64,000 nucleotides of DNA from positions 248,001-312,000 of the forward strand of contig CAZDQF010000002.1 of the NCBI GenBank assembly GCA_964507445.1. Reading direction: 5' to 3'. Positions 41,895-50,935 of this stretch are shown in pieces. Position 1 is the first letter of the stretch, and each line of letters begins with the position of its first letter. The notes under the pieces were generated by a model that had not been told where the DNA came from, did not search any database, and saw only the letters and a program-made list of their open reading frames with translations. This stretch comes from GCA-2683135 sp964507445 (GTDB lineage: Bacteria > Planctomycetota > GCA-002687715). The position numbers were made by a program, and so were the translations under genes.

Positions 41895-43054
41895 CCATGA
41901 CCAGAGAGCAGGTGGTGGGGGTCGGGATCGTCGGCGCGGGTTTCCTGGCAGAGACCCGGGCCCGCTGCTACGGCAGGCTCGGTTCAGCCCGACTCGCGGC
42001 GGTGACCTCCCGGAGGAAGGAGCGGGCCGCGGACTACGCGGAGCGGCACGGCGTGCCCGTGGTCTGCGACGACCTGGAGGCCATGTTGGCGCGGGATGAC
42101 GTGCAGATGGTCGACCTGTGTGTCCCCAACCTGCTCCATCGACCCATGGCCGTCGCCGCCGCGGAGGCTGGGAAGCACGTGGTGTGCACCAAGCCCCTGG
42201 CCGCGTACGTGGGCCAGGACCTGGGTGACGACGAAGACGTGGGCGCCGTGGACCGTCGTCGCATGCTGGAGGTGGCGGTGGCGGACGCGGAGGCCATGGT
42301 GGAGGCCGCCGCCGCCGCGGGCGTCCAGCTCATGTACGGGGAGAACTGGATCTACGCGCCCTCCATCGTGCGCGCCGCGGGTCTCCTCGAACGCTCCGGG
42401 GGAGCGGTCCTCGAGATGCACGGCTGGGAGTGCCATAGCGGTTCCCACTCCGAGTACTCAAAGGTCTGGCGCAACACCGGGGGAGGTGCGTTGCTGCGGT
42501 TGGCGGCCCATCCCATCGGGGCCATGTTGCAGATCAAGGCCCCGTGCCGTCCCGTCAGCGTCACCGCGGAGGTGGCGGACCTGAGCCAGGTGGCTGAAGG
42601 CGCGGGTGCGGACATGCGCCTGGCCACGGGGTGGAAGGACGTGGAGAACTGGGGCGTGGCGACCATCGCGTTCGACGACGGTTCCCGAGCCGTGGCTCAC
42701 GGAAGCGACAACCTGCTGGGAGGCATGCAGAGCAAGCTGCGCATCCGGGCTTCCAACTGCTACTTCGACTGCAACCTGACCCCCCATGATCTGGTGCGGG
42801 CCTACGCCCCTTCCGAGGACGTGTTCGGGGACGCGTACATCATGGAGAAGATCGACGGCGGGTCCGGTTGGACCACGCCGCTCCCGGACGAGGACTGGTC
42901 TTCGGGTCACGCGGACATGTGCGCCGACTTCGTGGCCGCCGTGCGGGACGGCCGCCCGGCCCTGTCCGACGGGGAGCTGGGCCGGGACGTGACCCGCGTG
43001 GTCTACGGCGCCTACGTCTCCGCGGCGGAGGGACGCCGGTACGACCTCACCTGA
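41891..43054 (+). CDS. Gfo/Idh/MocA oxidoreductase of sugar kinase operon
   Basis: A 387-residue cytoplasmic dehydrogenase. The NAD(P) site is VGIVGAGFLAETRARCYG, and VVCTKPLAAYVGQDLG replaces the usual EKP with TKP. About 25 acidic residues (DLGDDEDVGAVDRRR) are inserted just after this motif. GGALLRLAAHPIGAMLQIKA holds the conserved active-site His. It would oxidise or reduce a sugar, sugar acid or NDP-sugar connected with the kinase and nucleotidyltransferase. ATG 41891 overlaps the upstream stop. It does not resemble the exported oxidoreductase at 16805 beyond the fold. Confidence 0.88.
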   Translation: MTMTREQVVGVGIVGAGFLAETRARCYGRLGSARLAAVTSRRKERAADYAERHGVPVVCDDLEAMLARDDVQMVDLCVPNLLHRPMAVAAAEAGKHVVCTKPLAAYVGQDLGDDEDVGAVDRRRMLEVAVADAEAMVEAAAAAGVQLMYGENWIYAPSIVRAAGLLERSGGAVLEMHGWECHSGSHSEYSKVWRNTGGGALLRLAAHPIGAMLQIKAPCRPVSVTAEVADLSQVAEGAGADMRLATGWKDVENWGVATIAFDDGSRAVAHGSDNLLGGMQSKLRIRASNCYFDCNLTPHDLVRAYAPSEDVFGDAYIMEKIDGGSGWTTPLPDEDWSSGHADMCADFVAAVRDGRPALSDGELGRDVTRVVYGAYVSAAEGRRYDLT

Positions 43055-43067
43055 CCGTTCCTCCGGG

Positions 43068-44603
43068 TCACTCCCAGCTGATGGTGTTGACGCTGAGGAC
43101 GCCTGGTAGCGACACCTGGCCGGCCAGGAAGCCGGCGGCTTCGAACACCAGCACGTCGCCGCTGCCGTAGGTGACGAAGTGCTCGCTGTCAGGAGAGATG
43201 GCGCAGACGCGGGCGTCACCCGCCAGGCTCACCGGAGAGTTGATCACGGCGGCGGACCAGACCTGGGGTGCGACCGGATCAAGGTCGATCCGGATGATGC
43301 CACCGGGGCCGTTCCAGCCGACCACGATGGCGTAGGTCCCGTCGTTGGCGACCTCCACGTCTCCGGGGGCTGAGGGGACAGAGACGGCGGGAGCGCTCTG
43401 TAGGCCGATGTTCTGCGTCCCGAACATCCCGGGGTTGTGGTCGATCCACTGGCCGCTGTTCAGGTCGTACCGTGCGATCTCTCCCGGAGCCCCGGCGCCG
43501 GTCTGGATGGTCACCAGGAGCTGGGCGCTGTCCGGGGTGAAAGCGCAGCGGGTGGTGACGGGGAAGACGCCCGGTCCAGCCGGGGCGGGGCCGGTGTTGA
43601 CCCAGGACATGTAGCCGGGGCTCGCGGGATCCGTGTCCACCAGGATGAGGTTGCGGTTGAGCACCGTGAGCACCGCTGCGGTCCGTCCGTCCGGTGACAG
43701 GCTCCAGCGTTCGATGAGGCCGGAGCTGAACAGGCCCGAGGTGGAGGCCACGACCTGGCCGTAGGTCGCGCTCCCGATGGTGCCGTCGATCCCTGTCAAC
43801 TCCGTGCCGCCGGCGACCGGGGTCAGGAGGGTGTAGGCGCGGCCATAGAGCGCGTCCCAGGCGACGCCGTAGCTGGTGCCGATGTTGGCGAGGGAGGTCC
43901 AGGTCGGGGGCGTGGTGTCCAGGTTCAGCTGCAGCACGCCGCCACCGAGGCTGTGGCTGACGAATGCCCGGCGCCCGCCGTCACCAAGGTCGATGCCGCT
44001 GCAGTTGTTCACCGGGGCCGACGGTCCCCCCGAGGTGTTGTAACCGGTGACGAGGCTGGGAGCCGAGGGCGTGGACGCGTCCACCAGATAGAAGGGGTCG
44101 TTGTTCCCGTTGGTGGAGGTGCCCACCAGGATGCGAGGAGGCATGGTCAGGGTGACCATCACTCCCCGGGAGGCGGACCAGACTCCGCTTCCCTCATCGA
44201 CGCCCGCCTGGGCGTAGAGGGTCAGCCCGGCGAGGGCCGGGGTGACGGGTAGGGTCAACGGGTACGGGAGCGTCGCGGACCCGGCTCCGGGGACGGCCAC
44301 GGGGCCGGAGAGCGGCAGCGGTTGCGCGAGGAAGAGCACGGAAGGCGCCAGGTCGATGAGCAGGCTGGCGCCGCCGATGACGCCGCCGCCTTGCGCGAAG
44401 GAGACTCCGACCCAGGCCGTGGCTCCGCCGAGGGCGTTGTCGATCCGGAGCTCGAACGCTCCGTTGCCCATCCAGGCTTGATCGCAGCTCAGCGCCGGGA
44501 CGATCCCTCCTGAGCCCGCGGTACCAGTGCCGTACGCCACCTGAGCGACCCCGGCGCTCGACAAGGCAATGGAGAGGCAGATCAGCAGGGGCGTGGTCTT
44601 CAC
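43068..44603 (-). CDS. Secreted beta-propeller-like protein A (tandem paralogue)
   Basis: A 511-residue exported protein. GTG 44603 starts the leader TTPLLICLSIALSSAGVAQ; GAGG lies about 8 bases upstream. The N-terminal 130 residues form a module beginning YGTGTAGSGGIVPALSCDQA and ending TLYAQAGVDEGSGVWSAS, then MPPRILVGTSTNGNNDPFYL opens a WD40/YVTN-like propeller with repeats such as RWSLSPDGRTAAVLTVLNR and RCAFTPDSAQLLVTIQTG. It shares module order and many segments with its upstream neighbour. No catalytic motif is seen. A TATAGT element lies 55 bases upstream of the start. Function unknown; surface display or binding is likely. Confidence 0.82.
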   Translation of the reverse strand: MKTTPLLICLSIALSSAGVAQVAYGTGTAGSGGIVPALSCDQAWMGNGAFELRIDNALGGATAWVGVSFAQGGGVIGGASLLIDLAPSVLFLAQPLPLSGPVAVPGAGSATLPYPLTLPVTPALAGLTLYAQAGVDEGSGVWSASRGVMVTLTMPPRILVGTSTNGNNDPFYLVDASTPSAPSLVTGYNTSGGPSAPVNNCSGIDLGDGGRRAFVSHSLGGGVLQLNLDTTPPTWTSLANIGTSYGVAWDALYGRAYTLLTPVAGGTELTGIDGTIGSATYGQVVASTSGLFSSGLIERWSLSPDGRTAAVLTVLNRNLILVDTDPASPGYMSWVNTGPAPAGPGVFPVTTRCAFTPDSAQLLVTIQTGAGAPGEIARYDLNSGQWIDHNPGMFGTQNIGLQSAPAVSVPSAPGDVEVANDGTYAIVVGWNGPGGIIRIDLDPVAPQVWSAAVINSPVSLAGDARVCAISPDSEHFVTYGSGDVLVFEAAGFLAGQVSLPGVLSVNTISWE

Positions 44604-44737
44604 GGTGGATGTCCTCTTGTCTGGAGACCCCGGATCAGGGCGTCCGGGGCATCCCTCCACTATACCGAGGCGCCCTGGCCCGAAGCCACGTCGCTTTCAT
44701 GACCGATGTCCGTGCGTCAGCTCCTTGGGGGTGTTCG

Positions 44738-46309
44738 TCAATGCTGCCAGGTGACGGCCCGCACGTTGGTGGTCACGGGCAGAGGGACGTTGCCTACCAG
44801 CGTCCCGAGCAACGAGTCGAAGATGAGGAGTCGTCCGTTCGCTGTGGTGGCGATCCGAGTGCTGTCAGGCGAGACGGCAGCGCACCACGCGCCTGAGAGG
44901 GTACCTCCCAGAATGAAAGGGGAGGTGATGGGGGTGACACCCCAGGCGAATGGATTGGCGGGGTCCAGATCGAGCATCATCATGGCGCCGACGCCGTCCC
45001 ATCCCGTGACGACCGCGAAGGTGCCGTTGGGGGCGGTCTCGATCTCCCATATCCCCGTCGGCACCGCCACCGGAGGGCTGCTCAACGCCCCGATGGGCTG
45101 GGTCCCCGGCATGCTCGGGTTGTGATCGATCCAGGACGCCGAGGGGATGTGAAACCTGGAGATCTCGCTGGCGCTGCCGTTGTAGTTGCCCACCAGCACC
45201 TGCTGGCTGTCAGCGGTGAACGTCACGGCGTTGGACAACGCCGAGCTGATCCCCGCGGGGTTCATGGGGGTCATGGACGTGACCGTCATGTAGGTGGGGC
45301 TGGTGGGGACCGTGTCGATGAAGAGCAGTCGCCCGGTGGAATGGAGGAGGATCGCGGCTTGTGTCTTGTCTGGGGACATGGCCCAGCGCTCCATGTAGCC
45401 GCCCCACGCGGAGAGCCCGACCGTGGTCGCCATGACGACGCCGTAGGTGCCGCTTCCCAGAGCGCTGTCGATGGCGATCAACTCCTGACTCTGCGGCTGT
45501 ACACTATCCAGGGTGTAGGTGAGGTTGTTGCCGTGATCCACCCCGATGCCGAAGTTCGGCCCGTTGGTGGAGCAGAGGTTGCCCCAGGTCGGCGGGTTCG
45601 TGTCCAGGTTCAACTCCCGGACCACGTCTCCGAAGACCTGGGCCACATAGGCACGTCGGCCGTTGTGGGCGAACTCGGCGCCGCGGCAGTTGTCGTTGAA
45701 CGCGGGTCCGGCGGGGGTCATGGTGGGCGCCGTCATGTTGGTGACCGGGAGCGTCGGCGTCGTGGGGTCGATGACGTAGAACGGGTCTGGTGCGCCCCCG
45801 ACCGATGTCCCCACGAGGATTCGCGGTGGCATGACCAGGGTGATGTTGAGGCCGGGAGATGCGGCCCAGCTTCCGTTGCCTTCGTCGATGCCTACCTGGG
45901 CATGGAGCGTCAGGCCGGCGAGGGCTGGGATCGGCGCGAAGCTCAACGGATAGGGGAAGCTCCCGGCGCCCACCCCAGGTGTGCCTGCGGGACCGGGGAG
46001 AACGAGCGGTTGCAGCAGGAACAGCCGCGAAGGCGCCAGGTCCACCAGGGTGACGATTCCGTTCAGCGTGCCCGTCGCTGGAGCGGTGGAGACGGCGAGC
46101 CAGGCGGTGGAGCCGCCCAGAGCGGCCGAGACGTTCACCCCGAATCCCGCGTTGCCCATCCAGGGCTGGCTGCAGCTGATGGTGGGAGTCAGGCCCCCGC
46201 TACCGGGAGTCCCGACGCCGTAGTTGCTCTGTGCGTGGACTGTCCCTGCGAGGACGACGATGGCGGCGATGGCGGGGGACAGCAGGCGGTGTGCGGGTGT
46301 TGATCGCAT
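44738..46309 (-). CDS. Secreted beta-propeller-like protein B (tandem paralogue)
   Basis: A 523-residue paralogue of the downstream gene. Leader LLSPAIAAIVVLAGTVHAQ is followed by the same N-terminal module (YGVGTPGSGGLTPTISCSQP ... TLHAQVGIDEGNGSWAAS) and the junction MPPRILVGTSVGGAPDPFYV. Propeller repeats include RWAMSPDKTQAAILLHSTG and AAVSPDSTRIATTANGRLLI. ATG 46309 has GAGGAAG about 8 bases upstream. The two genes are separated by 134 bases and clearly arose by tandem duplication. I recognise the N-terminal module as frequent in secreted proteins of some planctomycete lineages; its function is unknown. Confidence 0.82.
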   Translation of the reverse strand: MRSTPAHRLLSPAIAAIVVLAGTVHAQSNYGVGTPGSGGLTPTISCSQPWMGNAGFGVNVSAALGGSTAWLAVSTAPATGTLNGIVTLVDLAPSRLFLLQPLVLPGPAGTPGVGAGSFPYPLSFAPIPALAGLTLHAQVGIDEGNGSWAASPGLNITLVMPPRILVGTSVGGAPDPFYVIDPTTPTLPVTNMTAPTMTPAGPAFNDNCRGAEFAHNGRRAYVAQVFGDVVRELNLDTNPPTWGNLCSTNGPNFGIGVDHGNNLTYTLDSVQPQSQELIAIDSALGSGTYGVVMATTVGLSAWGGYMERWAMSPDKTQAAILLHSTGRLLFIDTVPTSPTYMTVTSMTPMNPAGISSALSNAVTFTADSQQVLVGNYNGSASEISRFHIPSASWIDHNPSMPGTQPIGALSSPPVAVPTGIWEIETAPNGTFAVVTGWDGVGAMMMLDLDPANPFAWGVTPITSPFILGGTLSGAWCAAVSPDSTRIATTANGRLLIFDSLLGTLVGNVPLPVTTNVRAVTWQH

Positions 46310-46664
46310 CTCGGACTTCCTCTCATGGCGGACGGTCAGCTGTCCGGTGAGAGCGATGGACCCTCAACGGAGTCAGGGACCGCGTGCGCAGTGTTCGATC
46401 GCGGCCCCTTCGCGGGAGACATCGGAACAGGGAGTCCTTGAGTGTCGGGATTTCTCCGATGCCTCTCCGGAAGTCCCCGGGACCGGTTTGTTGTCGTGAG
46501 AATCCGGCACCCTCTCCGTGCTATGCTCGGATCAACCGCAGCGCGCAGCGACGTCGTCTCCATGCCTTGCCTGCCCGGCGCACCCAGGGTCGGGACGACT
46601 CAGAAACGAAGGTCGCTCGGCATGAGAACCAGATCCCCAACTCTCTCCTCTTCGGCATCCGGGC
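46310..46664. other. Intergenic region between divergent secreted-protein and sigma-factor genes
   Basis: This 355-base stretch must hold promoters for both divergent units. TATGCT at 46522-46527 could be a -10 element for the sigma-factor side, though it is 137 bases from the GTG start. I see no convincing gene, repeat or terminator in it. Confidence 0.4.
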
Positions 46665-47198
46665 GTGGTTGATCCACGGACTGATGATCCCGGGTTCGCC
46701 GCGGATCTGCTGCCGCTCGCGTATGACGAGCTCCGGGTCCTGGCTCGGGAGTTGATCCGCCGCCACCACGCGGCCGGCGGTGCCAAGGCCACATCCGTGG
46801 TGCACGAGGCCTACGAGCGGTTGGCCCAGAGCGAGACCAGCCCCTTCAACGATCGGGGGCATTTCCTGAAGACCGCGGCCCGGGCCATGCGCTTCGTGTT
46901 GGTGGACCGGTTGCGCCGCGAGAAGGCCCAGAAGCGAGGCGGTGGGGAGGTCCGTTGTGAGCTCGATTCCGGGATCGCCGCTCGTTCCGTAGACGGGGTG
47001 GACGTCTTGCTGGTGGACGAGACCCTGAACCGCCTGGCGTCCGTGGATGCGTCCAAGGCGTCGTTGGTGGAGCTGCGCTTCTTCGGCGGCCTGACCTTCG
47101 AGGAGGCAGCGGAGGCCCTGGGCGTCTCCGTGACCAAGGTCAAGAGAGACTGGTCCCTGGCGCGGGCGTGGCTCTACCGAGAGCTGGATCGGTCATGA
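46665..47198 (+). CDS. ECF-type RNA polymerase sigma factor
   Basis: A 177-residue sigma factor of the planctomycete/acidobacterial ECF-like family. Region 2 reads LPLAYDELRVLARELIRRHH, then TSVVHEAYERLAQSE and FNDRGHFLKTAARAMRFVLV. Region 4 reads VELRFFGGLTFEEAAEALGV followed by SVTKVKRDWSLARAWLYREL, a helix-turn-helix. It should direct transcription of a small regulon. The kinase gene begins inside its stop (ATGA), so sigma factor and kinase are made together and the kinase probably controls it. The start is GTG 46665; no clear ribosome-binding site precedes it. Confidence 0.93.
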   Translation: MVDPRTDDPGFAADLLPLAYDELRVLARELIRRHHAAGGAKATSVVHEAYERLAQSETSPFNDRGHFLKTAARAMRFVLVDRLRREKAQKRGGGEVRCELDSGIAARSVDGVDVLLVDETLNRLASVDASKASLVELRFFGGLTFEEAAEALGVSVTKVKRDWSLARAWLYRELDRS

Positions 47199-50197
47199 GC
47201 CGATGGAGTGACGTCCAGGAGCTGTTCGAGCGCCTCCGGGACGTGCCTCCGGCGGCGCGCCGCACCGTCCTGGATGCGCACGATGACCAGGCCACGGTCG
47301 TGGAGGTGACCTCGTTGCTGGCGGCTCACGACGACGCCGGTGGTTTCCTGGAGGAGCCGGCGTTCGAGCCGCCGGACACCGATGACGAACGGTGGACCGA
47401 ACAGCTGCTGGCTCGAGGCCAGATCGGCCCTTACGAGGTGACGAGGGTGCTTGGGGCCGGAGGCATGGGCGTCGTCATGGAGGCCCGTCAGCGGCATCCG
47501 GACCGGAAGGTGGCGCTGAAGTTGTTGCGGGGCGTGGCTGGTACGGACGACGCCCTCCGGGTGCGTCTGTTCAAACGCGAAGTGGAGGTGCTGGCGCGTC
47601 TCGACCATCCCGAGATCGCTCGGATTCACGACGCGGGTCTCACGGACGACGGGCAGCACTGGTTCACCATGGAATTGGTGTCCGGTGAGCCGCTGGATGC
47701 CCATGTCCGCGACCGCGGCCTCTCCCTGCGTCAGCGGGTGGACCTCCTGCGGCGTGTCTGCGTTGCCGTGTCCTACGCCCATCAACGGGGCGTGATCCAC
47801 TGCGATCTGAAGCCCTCCAACGTCCTGGTCTCGGACGCGGAGGGGGAAGCCGGGATCAAGGTGCTGGACTTCGGGCTCGCTCGGGTGTCCCGGGAGGGGC
47901 AGGACTCCCAGGCGTCCCTGGGCGCCGGCATGCGAGGGTCCCTCGGTTGGATGAGCCCCGAGCAGACGCGGTTCGAAGACGAACGGGTGGACGTGCGAGC
48001 CGATGTCTACGCGCTCGGGGTCATGCTGTACCAACTCGTCACGGATCAGGACCCCTATGACCTGGAGGGACTGGCTCCCCTGGAGGCGGCGCGGGTCATC
48101 CGGGAGACCCCTCCCAGGTCGATGCCTCCGGGCTTTCCCCGTGACCTGAAGACCATCGTGACCAGGTGTCTGGAGAAGCGCCCGGCTCGGCGGTACGCAG
48201 GCTCCACGGAACTGGCGGAGGAGTTGCGCCGGTGGCTCCACAAGGAGCCGATCCTGGCTCGGCCTCCCAGCGCCCTGTATCACGTCACCCGGTTCTGCCA
48301 GCGCAACCGGGCGCTGGTCAGCAGCGTCGTGCTCATCATGGGCCTCTCCGTGGCCTTCGCGATCTACGCTTCCGTACAGGCGGCGCGCCTGGAGGTCGAG
48401 CGGGACGAGGCGGATCGCAACGCGCGCTCCCTGGACGGCATGTTCTCGTGGCTGCAGAAGAACATCCTGGCGCCCGCGAACCCGACCCGTTCCCGGGATC
48501 CCGAGATCACTCTGGCGGAGGTCCTGAAGCGACAGGCGCGCGCCGTTGAACGGGACTTCGGCGACGACCCGCTGGTGGCCGCGAAGCTCCATCACATGAT
48601 CGGTCGGGCGTGGCAGTCCCTGAGCCTCTATCGGCAGGCCGCCGCAGAGCTGGAGCAGGCCCTGAAGCTGCGGCTGCGGCACCTGGGGCCGGATCACGAT
48701 ATCGCCGTGAGTACCATGAACGACCTGGCGTCCGTGCTCGAGCTCCTGGGGCGAGCGTCCGAAGCGGAGGCGTTGTACCGGGACGCCCTGTCCGTTCGGC
48801 GCCAGCGCTTCGGAGAGCAGGATCACCCTCTGCTCCTGGTGTCCATCAACAACCTGGGCCTGCTTCTCAGGGAGCAGGGACGCTACGAAGAGGCGTTGCC
48901 TCTGCTCGAGGAGGGGCTCCGCCGTCGTCGTCGGAGCTTGCCCCAGGATCACCCCCACGTGCTCTCCTCCATGAACAATCTGGGCGGTTACTACGTGGCC
49001 ACAGACCGCCATGAGTTGGCGGAGCCGCTGCTCGAGGCCGTGCTGGAGCGGCGCCGGGCGGCGCTTCCGCTCCATCATCCGGATCTCGTCAACGCGACCC
49101 TCAACCTGGCCAAGCTGGAGATGACCAAGGGTGATCTGGACGCGGCGGAGAGCTTGTTGAGGACCGTTCGTGACGCGGCTCATGACAAGCTCGGAGCCGA
49201 CTCCCGTCACGTCATCGCCCTCGATGAGACCCTCTCCTTCCTGTTGCGACAACGGGGCAGGATCAGCGAGGCGCTCGCGTTGCAGGAGAGCGCGGTGAAG
49301 CGGCGTCGAGCGGTGTTCGGCGACGGCAGCCGGACGACCGTCGATGCAATCTCCAAGCTGGCGCGTCTGTACGGGCGGACGGGGGCCTACAAGAAGGGAA
49401 CGGATCTCTATGAGGAGGTGATCCGGACCATCGAGCGGGACAGGTTGTACGAGTCTCGCATCGCCGTGGAGGTCTATCACAACCTCGTCGAGCTCTGCGT
49501 GGAGGCGGGTTCCCTGAGGCGAGCGGTGGAGGTGGCGCGGCAGAGCATCGACTCCCTCACGGAGCAGCTCTCTCCCGAACACTCCAGTGTGCTGGTCATG
49601 CGGTCGGCCCTGGGGCGGGTCCTCGTACAGACCAGAGCGTTCGAGGAAGCCGAGCAGGAGCTGCGCGACACCCTCGAGATCCAGGAGCGCGTCGACGGCC
49701 GTGAGAGTCGGCGGGCGTTGATGACCGCCTTGGCCCTTTCGAACCTCTGCCTGATGACCGATCGGCCTCAGGAGGCGGAGTCTCTCTCCCGGTTCGTCGT
49801 GGAGGCCTCCGGCAGACGCCGCGGCGCCAACAGCCGGGAGGCCCTGGAGGGGAGTCGTCGGCTGGGCAGCGCGTTGATGGCCCAGGGTCGATGGCAGGAG
49901 GCGTCCGAGGTCCTGGAGGAGTTGGCCCGCGGTCTGGCGGCGATCGCTCCCGATGCGCCGGATCTCCAGGCTGTCGTCCTGGTGGACCGGGCGGAGTGCG
50001 AGGGCCGTCTCAATCGGTTCGCGTCCGCTGAGCGGCTATACCGGCGGGCGGATGCTCTCTTCCAGTCCAGGACGATCGATCGAACCATGGAACCGGGTTT
50101 TCTTCGTCGGCTCCTCACCGGATACGCGGGGACTCTGGAGGCCACAGGCAAGCAGGACGAGGCCGACGCGGTTCGCGCTCGGCTGATCGACCGTTGA
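47195..50197 (+). CDS. Ser/Thr protein kinase with TPR repeats, coupled to ECF sigma factor
   Basis: A 1000-residue protein. The kinase domain (about 80-350) has LGAGGMGVVMEARQ, Lys 109, a catalytic loop GVIHCDLKPSNVLV and LDFGLARVS. The Arg before the catalytic Asp is Cys 203 (HCD), so this is a non-RD kinase that should not need activation-loop phosphorylation. A single membrane helix follows near residue 380-400 (SSVVLIMGLSVAFAIYASV), then about 12 TPR or Kinesin-light-chain-type repeats (AAAELEQALKLRLRHLGPDH, EALPLLEEGLRRRRRSLPQD). The repeats likely bind partner proteins outside the cytoplasm. ATG 47195 overlaps the sigma-factor stop. Confidence 0.93.
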   Translation: MSRWSDVQELFERLRDVPPAARRTVLDAHDDQATVVEVTSLLAAHDDAGGFLEEPAFEPPDTDDERWTEQLLARGQIGPYEVTRVLGAGGMGVVMEARQRHPDRKVALKLLRGVAGTDDALRVRLFKREVEVLARLDHPEIARIHDAGLTDDGQHWFTMELVSGEPLDAHVRDRGLSLRQRVDLLRRVCVAVSYAHQRGVIHCDLKPSNVLVSDAEGEAGIKVLDFGLARVSREGQDSQASLGAGMRGSLGWMSPEQTRFEDERVDVRADVYALGVMLYQLVTDQDPYDLEGLAPLEAARVIRETPPRSMPPGFPRDLKTIVTRCLEKRPARRYAGSTELAEELRRWLHKEPILARPPSALYHVTRFCQRNRALVSSVVLIMGLSVAFAIYASVQAARLEVERDEADRNARSLDGMFSWLQKNILAPANPTRSRDPEITLAEVLKRQARAVERDFGDDPLVAAKLHHMIGRAWQSLSLYRQAAAELEQALKLRLRHLGPDHDIAVSTMNDLASVLELLGRASEAEALYRDALSVRRQRFGEQDHPLLLVSINNLGLLLREQGRYEEALPLLEEGLRRRRRSLPQDHPHVLSSMNNLGGYYVATDRHELAEPLLEAVLERRRAALPLHHPDLVNATLNLAKLEMTKGDLDAAESLLRTVRDAAHDKLGADSRHVIALDETLSFLLRQRGRISEALALQESAVKRRRAVFGDGSRTTVDAISKLARLYGRTGAYKKGTDLYEEVIRTIERDRLYESRIAVEVYHNLVELCVEAGSLRRAVEVARQSIDSLTEQLSPEHSSVLVMRSALGRVLVQTRAFEEAEQELRDTLEIQERVDGRESRRALMTALALSNLCLMTDRPQEAESLSRFVVEASGRRRGANSREALEGSRRLGSALMAQGRWQEASEVLEELARGLAAIAPDAPDLQAVVLVDRAECEGRLNRFASAERLYRRADALFQSRTIDRTMEPGFLRRLLTGYAGTLEATGKQDEADAVRARLIDR

Positions 50198-50350
50198 ACG
50201 CCCGGCAAATCCACCATCCCTGCGCGGTTTGATCCGCAGCGCGTGCTCAAGTGTCACGAGCCGGGGGGTCGATGACAGGGACGTGACTGATCCGCTCCCC
50301 CCGGGTGCCCACCCCGAGTGAGATCAGCTGATTCCCCATTGAGTTGAGTG

Positions 50351-50935
50351 ATGCGGTGTCGATTCCCGACCGCGTTGAATCGCGGTGCGCCTGAACCCCA
50401 GCCCGGTCCCCGCCGAGGCCAAGAGGGTCTGACCCTCCTCGAGGTGATGATCGCCCTCGTGGTGGTCGCCGTCTCCGCGGTCACGGCCCTCGGTCTCATG
50501 GTCGGGAGCATGCGACTGGACGCCGCCAACCGGGAATCCAACCAGGCGGTGAGCGCCGCCCGCAACGTCGTTCAGCAGATGCAGGGCACGGAGTTCTCCG
50601 ACATGTTCGCCGCTTACAACGAGACCACCCAGGACGACCCTCCGGGGATAACCTCACCCGGTAGCAACTTCAGCGTCGGCGGTTTCGCTGGGTCGGAGGG
50701 GCAGGCCTCCGGGTCCATCGTGTTCCCGGTGGCCCCCAACGGAGAACTTCGGGAAGACCTCGAGATGCCGGAGCTCGGGTTGCCCATGGACCTCAACGGC
50801 GACGGGGTCATCGACAATCTCGATCACTCGCAGGATTACCAGGTGCTCCCGGTGAGGGTGGAGCTGCAATGGACCGGGCCCACGGGGCCGCGCCAGGTCG
50901 CCTTCCACTCCGTGTTCTCGGAGGGCGGACCGTGA
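50351..50935 (+). CDS. Type IV pilin/pseudopilin-like protein (GspI/PilV-type)
   Basis: A 194-residue protein with a long basic prepeptide and the prepilin signature GQEGLTLLEVMIALVVVAVS: cleavage is expected after Gly, leaving Leu-Thr-Leu-Leu-Glu. The rest includes a helix (AARNVVQQMQGTEFSDMFAA) and a calcium-loop-like segment (LPMDLNGDGVIDNLDHSQDY). It would be processed by a prepilin peptidase, which is not in this window, and assembled in a type II secretion-like or pilus system. It is first of a coupled group of pilus-related genes; its stop overlaps the next start (GTGA). ATG 50351 follows an in-frame GTG at 50348. Confidence 0.85.
   Translation: MRCRFPTALNRGAPEPQPGPRRGQEGLTLLEVMIALVVVAVSAVTALGLMVGSMRLDAANRESNQAVSAARNVVQQMQGTEFSDMFAAYNETTQDDPPGITSPGSNFSVGGFAGSEGQASGSIVFPVAPNGELREDLEMPELGLPMDLNGDGVIDNLDHSQDYQVLPVRVELQWTGPTGPRQVAFHSVFSEGGP

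Noticed and set aside
46522..46527. TATGCT as the definite promoter of the sigma-factor gene
   Set aside because: It is 137 bases from the start codon and has no recognisable -35 box at suitable spacing.
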